A stretch of DNA of 10,193 nt from Candidatus Schekmanbacteria bacterium GWA2_38_11 (GTDB lineage: Bacteria > Schekmanbacteria > GWA2-38-11): contig MGDB01000157.1 of the NCBI GenBank assembly GCA_001790645.1, positions 1 to 10,193 on the forward strand, written 5' to 3'. Positions within the stretch are counted from its first letter, which is position 1, and every line of letters begins with the position of its first letter. The notes under the pieces were generated by a model. That model was not told the origin of the DNA. It searched no databases and saw only the letters and a list, made by a program, of their open reading frames with translations. Made by a program: the position numbers and the translations under genes. This document shows, in pieces, positions 1-5,227 of the stretch.

Positions 1-180
1 TGAAATTAAATTCGATTTAATGTTATATTTAACATTAGAATAATTTTACACAATGGATCTATAAAGGTTAGAAATATTTTGGCTTCTAAAAATTAACAAG
101 TGGAAGATAAAAAAATTATTAATTTTTAAATGTCATTTTGATTTATAAACTTTGATTTAAGACCGTAAGCATTCTCAAAG
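1..180. other. AT-rich intergenic segment with two weak hairpins
   Basis: No coding region can be supported here. Two perfect but almost purely A/T inverted repeats are visible. TAATGTTA (18-25) pairs with TAACATTA (30-37) around a 4-nt loop. AAAAATT (111-117) pairs with AATTTTT (121-127) around a 3-nt loop. Read on the minus strand, the second hairpin runs into a T-rich stretch about 55 bases past the stop codon of the kinase gene, so it might act as a weak terminator for the unit ending at 181. A stem without G/C pairs is poor evidence for that. Confidence 0.4.
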
Positions 181-1371
181 TCATGCCAGCGGGATTTTTA
201 CACTGAACTCAGTACCCCTGCCAGGTTCGCTTTTAACATCCACAGCACCGTCATGCTTTAATATTATCTCATATACAGCAGTAAGGCCAAGACCAAACCC
301 TTCCCCCTCATCTCTTGTAGTATAAAAAAAATCAAAAATTGATTCTAAATTCTCTTTGGGTATCCCCTCTCCTGAGTCTTTTATTCTTACCACTGCAAAG
401 TTCCTCTCTGTAGAAATAGAGATAGATAAATTTTTTTCTTCGGATTTCTCTAAAGCTTTGAAGGCGTTTGCGAGCAGGCTCATAAAGACCTGCTGCAGCT
501 CCCACTTGTTTCCCATTGCTTCAACCTGTTCATGGGATAACTTGAAATCTATTTTTACATTAAGTCCCCTAAACTGCCCTTTTACTAGGCTGAGAGATCT
601 CTCGACAATCTCCTTAAGCCTGACCTTTGACGGTATCCATTTGCGCTGTGCAGAAGAATAAGATAACAATTCCCCTACTATCCTGCTGCATCTGCGGCCC
701 CCTTTTATAGCTAACTCTATCATCCTCCTCTTCTTTTCCTCTTTCCCGGTTAAAGCTTTAAAATAATCCCTGATCTCCTTCAGCGCCTTACCCTTGATCT
801 TATTTTTCCTGCATATTTGCAGAATTTCATCTTCACTGAATTTTCCCTTCCTACTCCGCAGCATTTCAAGGTTTGTAACAACTCCTGTGAGAGGATTATT
901 GATCTCATGGGCAACCCCGCCGGCAAGCATACCAAGAGATATAAGCCTCTGGGAAAGGACCACCTCAGAGCGCATCCTTTTAAGAGATAATAAATTATGA
1001 ACCCTGACGCTCAGCTCAGTCTTATCAATCGGCCTTGTAAGGTAATCATCTGCTCCGGCACTCACAGCTTTCATCCTGTCAGCCTGTTCTCTCATAGAAG
1101 TAATCAGGATTACAGGTAAAAGCCGGGTCGCAGGGTCTTCTTTAATTTTAATGCATGCCTTATAGCCGTTTAAATTAGGCATAATGTCATCAAGAATTAT
1201 TAAATCAGGAGATGCAGCTTTTAGCATCCTGAGAGCTTCCTCACCGTCTCTTGCCTGCTTCACAGTATAACCCTCTTCCCCTAAAAAACCACTGATCCTG
1301 CCAAGTGAAGCCTCAGAGTCATCAGCCACAAGGATTGTAAAACGGTTTTTATCCGTTAAACTATCAATCAT
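181..1371 (-). CDS. Cytosolic REC-histidine kinase (two-component phosphorelay protein)
   Basis: The protein has an N-terminal receiver domain (about residues 12-130) followed by a HisKA dimerisation/phosphoacceptor domain and a HATPase_c domain, with no transmembrane segment or output domain. Counting from the TTG at 1374, the receiver shows the acidic pair D18/D19, phosphoacceptor D62 in LDDIMP and T92. The usual conserved Lys is Arg (R114 in LTRPID). The H-box is GGVAHEINNPL with H156; later come an N-box (LLANAFKAL), G1 (DSGEGIP) and G2 (GFGLGL). The stretch between the two HisKA helices is longer than usual and charged (residues ~172-215). The ATG at 1371 is preferred over the adjacent TTG because GGAGAGG lies 5 nt upstream. 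It overlaps the nitroreductase stop by 8 bases, which suggests translational coupling. Such REC-HK proteins usually relay phosphate from another kinase; the partner is not in this window. Confidence 0.9.
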   Translation of the reverse strand: MIDSLTDKNRFTILVADDSEASLGRISGFLGEEGYTVKQARDGEEALRMLKAASPDLIILDDIMPNLNGYKACIKIKEDPATRLLPVILITSMREQADRMKAVSAGADDYLTRPIDKTELSVRVHNLLSLKRMRSEVVLSQRLISLGMLAGGVAHEINNPLTGVVTNLEMLRSRKGKFSEDEILQICRKNKIKGKALKEIRDYFKALTGKEEKKRRMIELAIKGGRRCSRIVGELLSYSSAQRKWIPSKVRLKEIVERSLSLVKGQFRGLNVKIDFKLSHEQVEAMGNKWELQQVFMSLLANAFKALEKSEEKNLSISISTERNFAVVRIKDSGEGIPKENLESIFDFFYTTRDEGEGFGLGLTAVYEIILKHDGAVDVKSEPGRGTEFSVKIPLA

Positions 1372-1933
1372 CAAATCCTCTCCACTCTATCTTGTCCCTT
1401 TTTCTTGGCAGTGGATTTGGGTTCTCATCAGGATAACCAAGGGTAATTAAGGCAACCAGTTCCTTATCTAAAATAGATAAAAAATTTCCAACATCTTCTG
1501 AAACATATATCACCCCGCTTGTCCAGCAGGCTCCAAGCCCTTTTGAATGGGCTGCAAGGAGGAGGTTCTGGATCGCTGCTGCAACTGAAGTAATGGCATT
1601 TGGACTTGTAGCAGAACTAATTTCAGAAAAAACTGCAATTACTACCGGCGCCCTGCCGGAAGCTACCAAAAACTGAGAGGTTATGGTTTTAACCCTCTCT
1701 GATAGTTCCTCCTCCATAGCCTGGAGGATTTGCTCAAAGCGTTCTTTTAAAAACGTGTAAAGCCTCTCCTTTTCCTTCCCTGTTAATACGGCAAAATACC
1801 AGTTCTGGTGGTCAAGAAAAGATGGAGACCATGAAGCGGCCTCAATAATCTCTGATATTACAGATTTATGTACCTGATCAGGTTTGAATCTCCTGATACT
1901 CCTTCGTCCCTTAATTGCTTCAAACAGATCCAT
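1364..1933 (-). CDS. Nitroreductase-family flavoprotein
   Basis: This 189-residue protein has the size and pattern of FMN-dependent nitroreductase-like oxidoreductases. It opens with an FMN-phosphate-contacting RRSIRRF block (residues 10-16), followed by a helix and a WSPSF...HQNWYF segment that corresponds to the family's APSxxNxQPWxF region. The conserved GLGACWTSGV (residues 132-141) and GYPDENP (167-173) stretches line the cofactor site in relatives. Members transfer hydride from NAD(P)H to nitro compounds, quinones or other acceptors; the substrate here cannot be read from sequence. The ATG shares its A with the TAA stop of the upstream glycosyltransferase (TAATG), and the gene's end overlaps the kinase start, so it is the middle gene of a three-gene unit. 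The upstream ribosome site (AAAGAG, about 6 nt from ATG) is modest, consistent with coupled translation. Confidence 0.9.
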   Translation of the reverse strand: MDLFEAIKGRRSIRRFKPDQVHKSVISEIIEAASWSPSFLDHQNWYFAVLTGKEKERLYTFLKERFEQILQAMEEELSERVKTITSQFLVASGRAPVVIAVFSEISSATSPNAITSVAAAIQNLLLAAHSKGLGACWTSGVIYVSEDVGNFLSILDKELVALITLGYPDENPNPLPRKRDKIEWRGFDD

Positions 1934-3543
1934 TATTTACTCTTTAAAGGAGAAATGGTTTTCTCCACCTGAACTATTATAACTCTTGGGTTAATTGAAC
2001 GTACATCTAAAAACAGATTCCCTTCTCCAAAGCTTTTAAAAATTGGCATTGTTTTAAAATCATTATTAATCTTTTTTAATAAATCCTTAGTCTCTTGATC
2101 ATTAGACCACCAAAAAAAACAACCCTTGTCAGAGGTGATAAAATAATTGACATCATTTTTAATACACCATTCCTTATTAAAATAAAGACTGCATTCAACC
2201 AATTTAAAATTTTTTGCTCTTAAATCATTAATATAAAAGCGAAGCTCTCTTGCTATGGCAATCTTTGCGCCTTCTTCAATGTTTTTCTTAATCCACTCAG
2301 CTGCAATTCTCCTGGAGTCTTTGGAATCATGAAGTTCTTTCGCATATGATATGGATTTTATAGCCGTCATTGAAACTAAAATAAGAGCTAACCCCGCTGC
2401 AACAATACCTTTATATTTCTGCAATTTGATAAATCTGAAAATGAGCTTGTCTAAAATGATGAACATTCCGACAGACGCAAGAATGTATACAAATGGTAAA
2501 ACTGGCACCATGCTTCTTAGAAACCTCGTTTTTTGAATTGCCATATAAATAAAATATAAAACAGGAAATGATATAAGGAATAAATGATTTTTGTAGTTTC
2601 TGAAAAAGCCAAAAAATAGCCCCAGTAGGCAAAAAATAAAAAGAAAGCCACTCGTTAAATGGTCATAAAAACTCGATAAATAAAACACCCAATTATTCTC
2701 TCCTTCAGCACTGCCAAAATGCCCTAAAACTTTATAGTGTGCTACTTCCCAGCCAGCACCTTTTAAAAAATTCGGCAAATCCCATAAAGCATAAGGGCAA
2801 CCTAAATAGAATCCAAAAACTAAATAAAAAAGCATCAAAAAGAAATTCTTAGAAAAAACCTTTTCTTTTTTTGTATTTAAAGCGTGGGCTAAAATTAAAG
2901 GAATAATGACTAAAAAATTGTTATATTTTGTAGATATTGAAAAACCAGCGAACAGGCCAGCTAAAATATAAGATATTTTGGCCCCGTCTTTAAAAATAAA
3001 AGATGCATATAAAACAGTTAATGCAATAAAAAAAGCTCCGGGAACATCAAGAGCAATAAACCTTGAATGCTCAACATGTCCCGGAGAAAAGGCTAAAAAC
3101 AGTGCAGCAACCAAACCTAATTTTTCATTGTATAGTGTTCTTCCAATTACATAAATAAGATAGACTGTAATAGTCCCTAAAATGCATGTAAGTAATCTCC
3201 CGAATAAGTATAAAGAAGGATGGCTCATTGTCCAGGGCCAACCAGTGTCATCCGCGGTTTTATATTCATCAAGAGATGTAATAGATCCATTCCCCATACT
3301 ATAAAAATAATGAGTAACATAGACCATTAGTTGTAAATATATATATAATGTAGGCCAGTTAAAGAAATGTGGATTGAAATCACCTGTCTTCATCATTCTC
3401 AATGCTACATCTACTTTTTGAGGTTCATCCCAATCATGAGGATATGGCAGACCAAAACCTATCCCGAATATTCTAACCAGAAATGCCGCAATAAGGATAA
3501 TGATGATTAATAAAGCAGATTTGGAAAAACTACTATTAAGCAT
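1933..3543 (-). CDS. GT39/PMT-like integral membrane glycosyltransferase
   Basis: This 536-residue polytopic membrane protein matches the GT-C fold of ArnT/PMT_2-type glycosyltransferases, which use lipid-phosphate-linked sugars and act on the outer face of the cytoplasmic membrane. An N-terminal hydrophobic helix (about residues 9-30) is followed by the first periplasmic loop, with the catalytic-type acidic cluster HDWDEP (D37, D39, E40) and the FNPHFFNWPTLYIYL block typical of the family. About ten more hydrophobic segments follow. The C-terminal ~150 residues are mostly soluble, with YFITSDKGCFFWW, as expected for the extracytoplasmic domain of these enzymes. Donor and acceptor are not predictable. 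ATG 3543 is the first start in frame and lacks a clear Shine-Dalgarno. The gene heads the unit with the nitroreductase and kinase, although no shared pathway is obvious. Confidence 0.9.
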   Translation of the reverse strand: MLNSSFSKSALLIIIILIAAFLVRIFGIGFGLPYPHDWDEPQKVDVALRMMKTGDFNPHFFNWPTLYIYLQLMVYVTHYFYSMGNGSITSLDEYKTADDTGWPWTMSHPSLYLFGRLLTCILGTITVYLIYVIGRTLYNEKLGLVAALFLAFSPGHVEHSRFIALDVPGAFFIALTVLYASFIFKDGAKISYILAGLFAGFSISTKYNNFLVIIPLILAHALNTKKEKVFSKNFFLMLFYLVFGFYLGCPYALWDLPNFLKGAGWEVAHYKVLGHFGSAEGENNWVFYLSSFYDHLTSGFLFIFCLLGLFFGFFRNYKNHLFLISFPVLYFIYMAIQKTRFLRSMVPVLPFVYILASVGMFIILDKLIFRFIKLQKYKGIVAAGLALILVSMTAIKSISYAKELHDSKDSRRIAAEWIKKNIEEGAKIAIARELRFYINDLRAKNFKLVECSLYFNKEWCIKNDVNYFITSDKGCFFWWSNDQETKDLLKKINNDFKTMPIFKSFGEGNLFLDVRSINPRVIIVQVEKTISPLKSK

Positions 3544-3679
3544 TTTTTTATACTAATAATATTAATTTTTTTGGCAAGATATTTTTTGAGGGCTACATAA
3601 TAAATTTGGAATAATTAATTCAGAGTTTGGAGATTATTTATTCCCTCTCATGACTCCTCACTTCAAGCGGGCAGTCGGG

Positions 3680-3702
3680 ACACCTGCCACACGTACAGGT
3701 GT
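3680..3702. repeat. Perfect inverted repeat
   Basis: ACACCTG (3680-3686) and CAGGTGT (3696-3702) are exact reverse complements separated by 9 nt. The hairpin lies in non-coding DNA between the receiver-domain remnant and the glycosyltransferase start, beside a degenerate GTTCACTTTTCACT-type repeat (3723-3742). No T-tract follows on either strand, so a terminator role is not supported. Confidence 0.55.
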
Positions 3703-3730
3703 ATTGCTATACGCTCCTGCTGTTCACTTT

Positions 3731-3856
3731 TCACTGTTCACTATCTGCTGCCGGTTTTCCACTGTCTTTATCCAGCACCTCTCTAACCTTTCTCAAAAGT
3801 TCTTTTGGCAAAATAGGTTTTGATACAAAGGTAAATCTAAAGTTAGTTTTTAACAT
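3731..3856 (-). pseudogene. C-terminal remnant of a response-regulator receiver domain
   Basis: On the minus strand an ATG at 3856 opens a 41-codon frame ending in TGA at 3733-3731. Its middle reads FVSKPILPKELLRKVREVL, which is the end of a receiver domain: beta5 with the conserved Lys-Pro (SKP), then the alpha5 helix (ELLRKVREVL). In hybrid kinases and response regulators this block follows about 100 residues that are absent here. Upstream (higher coordinates) the sequence runs straight into hairpin and palindromic repeats, and no DD or LDxxMP motif is present. The best reading is the decayed 3' end of a longer two-component gene whose body was lost or replaced by repeats. It cannot be functional as a receiver because the phosphoacceptor Asp is missing. 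It is not a copy of the receiver at 181-1371, which carries TRP rather than SKP at this position. Confidence 0.65.
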
Positions 3857-3874
3857 ACTTTAGAAATGAACTAC

Positions 3875-3893
3875 CCTCCAGCAAGCTGCGAGG
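3875..3893. repeat. Hairpin-forming intergenic repeat
   Basis: CCTC (3875-3878) plus CAGC (3879-3882) fold back on GCTG (3885-3888) and GAGG (3890-3893), with a 2-nt loop and one bulged C. Its outer bases and layout resemble the hairpin at 4027-4047, so the two may belong to one repeat family. It sits just beside the receiver-domain remnant. Confidence 0.4.
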
Positions 3894-3916
3894 TATCAAC
3901 TCCCTGGACAGTTCAT

Positions 3917-4002
3917 GTCATTCCGCACTTGATGCGGAATCCAGATTCTTTTCCCCTGGATTCCTGCTTTCGCCTGCCTGCCGGCAGGCAGGCAGGAATG
4001 AC
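3917..4002. repeat. 86-bp nested palindromic repeat (MITE/REP-like)
   Basis: The element is bounded by perfect terminal inverted repeats GTCATTCC (3917-3924) and GGAATGAC (3995-4002). Inside are three further exact palindromes. ATTCCGCA (3920-3927) pairs with TGCGGAAT (3933-3940). GAATCCAG (3937-3944) pairs with CTGGATTC (3956-3963). An uninterrupted 22-bp palindrome of GCCTGCCTGCC type spans 3972-3993. On the minus strand an open frame of about 63 codons (3896-4087) crosses it and gives the SCLPAGRQ / WIPHQVRND translation known as a signature of such repeats in many draft genomes; it is not a protein. A related copy lies at 4923-4971. The structure suggests a non-autonomous mobile or REP-like element, but no transposase is in the window. 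Confidence 0.8.
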
Positions 4003-4026
4003 GGCTGAGGAATAGAGATGATTTAA

Positions 4027-4047
4027 CCCCGAAGCAGAGCTTCGAGG
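4027..4047 (-). terminator. Hairpin downstream of the zinc-ribbon gene; possible terminator or repeat
   Basis: On the minus strand CCTCGAAGC and GCTTCGGGG form a 9-bp stem (one G-T pair) around a TCT loop, starting 12 bases after the stop codon of the zinc-ribbon gene. The position fits a transcription terminator, but the stem is followed by TTAAATC rather than a U-run. Such hairpins also occur as dispersed repeats, so either reading is possible. Confidence 0.4.
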
Positions 4048-4058
4048 AATTCTTTTGA

Positions 4059-4241
4059 TTAAAACTCCACCTTAAATCCAACATCATAGACTTGGCTGCA
4101 GTTTGGACAGATTAGCTTTATCTTGTATCTCGGTTTCTTAGTTTTACCAAGTTTCTCAAACATTAAGTGGAAACCATTCCTGTAACCGCAGTTAGGGCAG
4201 ACCTTAAAACTATTAACTATTTCCTTTTTGACAGTTTTCAT
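4059..4241 (-). CDS. Small zinc-ribbon protein of unknown function
   Basis: This 60-residue basic protein has two CPNC knuckles: C15-P-N-C18 followed by GYRNGFH, and C45-P-N-C48. They are separated by 26 residues rich in Lys. This is the four-cysteine arrangement of a zinc ribbon, which usually contacts nucleic acid or protein or stabilises a small fold. The two knuckles flank predicted beta strands (YKIKLI, VYDVGFKV). No function can be assigned. The Shine-Dalgarno is poor (GTGA about 12 nt before ATG), but the pattern of spaced cysteines is unlikely to arise by chance in a shadow frame. It stands alone, flanked by repeat-rich non-coding DNA on both sides, with a possible promoter about 45 bases upstream. 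Confidence 0.7.
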   Translation of the reverse strand: MKTVKKEIVNSFKVCPNCGYRNGFHLMFEKLGKTKKPRYKIKLICPNCSQVYDVGFKVEF

Positions 4242-4285
4242 AATATTTTAATCACTTTTAAAAATTTTTTATGAAAGGCCTCTGC

Positions 4286-4314
4286 TTTTTAAATCAGCTA
4301 AAAAATTATTTCAA
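4286..4314 (-). promoter_or_regulatory. Weak candidate sigma70 promoter for the zinc-ribbon gene
   Basis: Minus-strand TTGAAA (4314-4309) lies 17 nt before TAAAAA (4291-4286). The -35 matches consensus at five of six positions and the -10 at four. The implied transcript start is about 38 bases before the ATG. In DNA this AT-rich, such matches are common, so this is a suggestion only. Confidence 0.3.
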
Positions 4315-4330
4315 AATGAACCATCCTGCA

Positions 4331-4347
4331 GAGGTCTCTCAGACCTC
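4331..4347. repeat. Perfect hairpin repeat
   Basis: GAGGTCT (4331-4337) and AGACCTC (4341-4347) are exact reverse complements around a CTC loop, flanked by CCTGCA and CAAAAATC. It lies in the non-coding stretch upstream of the zinc-ribbon gene and has no U-run on the plus strand beyond a few A/T bases. It is likely another dispersed intergenic hairpin. Confidence 0.5.
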
Positions 4348-4404
4348 CAAAAATCTCGACCAAACAAAGCAAATCTTTTACACTTAAACAAATTAATCCA
4401 CAAA

Positions 4405-4441
4405 TGAATTCTTCAATTCTTCAAAAACAATTCTTCAAAAA
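4405..4441. repeat. 14-bp tandem direct repeat
   Basis: CAATTCTTCAAAAA occurs twice back to back (4414-4427 and 4428-4441), preceded by a partial unit GAATTCTTC (4405-4413). It is in non-coding DNA between the divergent zinc-ribbon and crcB genes. The rest of 4242-4575 shows no coding potential. The imperfect match GTGACA at 4546-4551 could be a -35 element for crcB, but no convincing -10 follows. Confidence 0.7.
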
Positions 4442-4579
4442 CATGTTGCAGATCAAAAGAATCTTTTATTTTTTGAGAACGGTGCTGACAATGCCAGTCA
4501 GAGTTAGCATATCCAAAATACTCAGTACATACCGCTAAAAAAATCGTGACATCCGGAAATGTTTATGAAATAAATAAGT

Positions 4580-4636
4580 TAAGCGTAATGGGTTTCGCTG
4601 ACAGGAGTTTTGAATAAAAATCATGAAGTCTCATAG
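4580..4636 (+). promoter_or_regulatory. Candidate degenerate fluoride riboswitch (crcB motif) before truncated crcB
   Basis: This leader directly precedes crcB and resembles the intact fluoride aptamer at 8621-8672. AGCG (4582-4585) and CGCT (4596-4599) can form the pseudoknot helix around an ATGGGTTT loop, parallel to GGCG-ATGGGGTT-CGCC. TGGGTTT (4589-4595) can pair with AAGTCTCA (4626-4633) as helix P1 with one bulged T. The invariant-type TGATGA appears as TCATGA (4621-4626). Departures are two extra bases after AGCG, no AACC between the helices and only a TTTT/AAAA P2. The P1 3' strand abuts the AGGAGG ribosome site, so translational control would be possible. The identification rests on position plus partial motif match; it may be decayed along with the gene. 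Confidence 0.45.
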
Positions 4637-4645
4637 GAGGGAAAG

Positions 4646-4903
4646 TTGAGGTTTTTATTTATTGGCGTGGGAGGAGCCATCGGCTCTTTATTCAGATATA
4701 TTGTTTCAGGCTTGACCTACAAATTCTTTGATGGTGTTTTCCCGTGGGGAACTCTGGCTGTTAATCTTATTGGCTCATTAGCCGCCGGGTTTCTCTGGGG
4801 ATTATTTGAAGCAGTAATAATCCAGCCCAATATAAGAACTTTTATTTTTGTAGGGACAGCCCTTGGCTGTCCGCGGACAGGGTCAAGCCCTATCCCTACA
4901 TAA
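4646..4903 (+). pseudogene. crcB: crcB fluoride channel, 3'-truncated by a palindromic repeat
   Basis: Residues 1-70 are a clear CrcB/Fluc fluoride channel N-terminal part: GVGGAIGSLFRY in the first helix, FPWGTLAVNLIGS at the family's pore-lining Asn region, and GFLWGLFE. CrcB proteins are normally about 120-130 residues and act as dual-topology dimers exporting F-. Here, right after RTFIFVG, the frame enters a 52-bp palindrome (4849-4900) and ends after 15 repeat-encoded residues. The TTFSTF block of the third helix and the fourth helix are missing, and no remnant of them is recognisable downstream. The start is TTG at 4646, supported by AGGAGG five bases upstream (4635-4640). Because the transmembrane break and phenylalanine box are absent, the product is unlikely to conduct fluoride. 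Confidence 0.85.
4849..4900. repeat. 52-bp imperfect palindrome that terminates crcB
   Basis: The two halves are near reverse complements. Both outer ends read TGTAGGGA (TGTAGGGA at 4849, TCCCTACA ending at 4900), the centre is CTGTCC-GCGGACAG, and the intermediate bases differ at a few positions. It begins at codon 68/69 of crcB and supplies the premature stop just beyond its right end. The form is that of a REP/MITE-like element, distinct in sequence from the GTCATTCC family at 3917 and 4923. Confidence 0.75.
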
Positions 4904-4922
4904 ACTCATGGCTCCCTGCCCG

Positions 4923-4971
4923 TCATTCCTGCCCCGTATCAAGTACGGGGTAAACTCCAGCAGGAATCCAG
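4923..4971. repeat. Second copy of the GTCATTCC-type palindromic repeat
   Basis: GTCATTCC at 4922-4929 recurs from the 86-bp element. ATTCCTGC (4925-4932) pairs with GCAGGAAT (4960-4967), enclosing a second perfect hairpin of CCCCGTA (4932-4938) and TACGGGG (4944-4950). The element ends in AATCCAG like the internal part of 3917-4002, so it looks like a partial copy in the same orientation. It is immediately downstream of the repeat that truncates crcB, giving stacked insertions. Confidence 0.7.
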
Positions 4972-5065
4972 AAAAAAAAATAAAAGACCCAAGACCCGAT
5001 AGCCTCACATGTAGGAACAGAGCGTTAGACTGAGCTCACGCCGAAGTCTTGCCTCTGCTCTCTTC

Positions 5066-5143
5066 TTAAAATCTCAATGTTGCTTTTAATCTTTTTGATT
5101 TGAGCAGCAGCATAAATTTAATTGTAAAAAAAGAGATAGGCAT
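5066..5143 (-). pseudogene. Remnant of a HAD-phosphatase gene 3' end (duplicate of the HAD gene tail)
   Basis: A minus-strand frame from ATG 5143 to TAA 5068-5066 ends in LLLKSKRLKATLRF. The HAD gene at 6500-6970 ends in LLLNPKRCKATLRF. Eleven of the last sixteen residues agree, and the shared block stops at the same termination codon. The DNA similarity is obvious over about 45 bases (5066-5116 against 6500-6550). Upstream of this block no HAD motif is found. It therefore looks like the last piece of a second, deleted HAD gene, or a recombination footprint. It lies between truncated crcB and the MFS gene, so it may have belonged to the same fluoride locus as crcB. Confidence 0.6.
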
Positions 5144-5227
5144 AGCAAAACATTCTAAATTGAAACTTCTGAAAACATCTTAATACATTCCTACAGCACC
5201 CCTTTCCTCATCGTGCTCAGAAACACC

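Noticed and set aside
356..661. 101-codon plus-strand frame within the kinase gene
   Set aside because: Shadow of the HATPase and HisKA coding sequence; no family resemblance.
3547..3577. Promoter TTGCCA ... TATAAA upstream of the glycosyltransferase
   Set aside because: The spacer would be 19 nt and the transcript would start at or just inside the start codon; too weak in this AT-rich DNA to list.
3972..3993. Possible CRISPR or phage attachment site at the GC-rich palindrome
   Set aside because: Only one copy, no spaced direct repeats, no cas, integrase or tRNA gene nearby; it is part of the nested palindromic element.
3896..4087. 63-codon minus-strand frame between the receiver remnant and the zinc-ribbon gene
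   Set aside because: It runs through the 86-bp palindromic repeat and gives the stereotyped SCLPAGRQ/WIPHQVRND translation of such repeats; no start context and no protein family.
4451..4475. Terminator-like AAAAG/CTTTT hairpin with T-rich tail before crcB
   Set aside because: Five-bp A/T-dominated stem in AT-rich DNA with no gene ending upstream on the plus strand.
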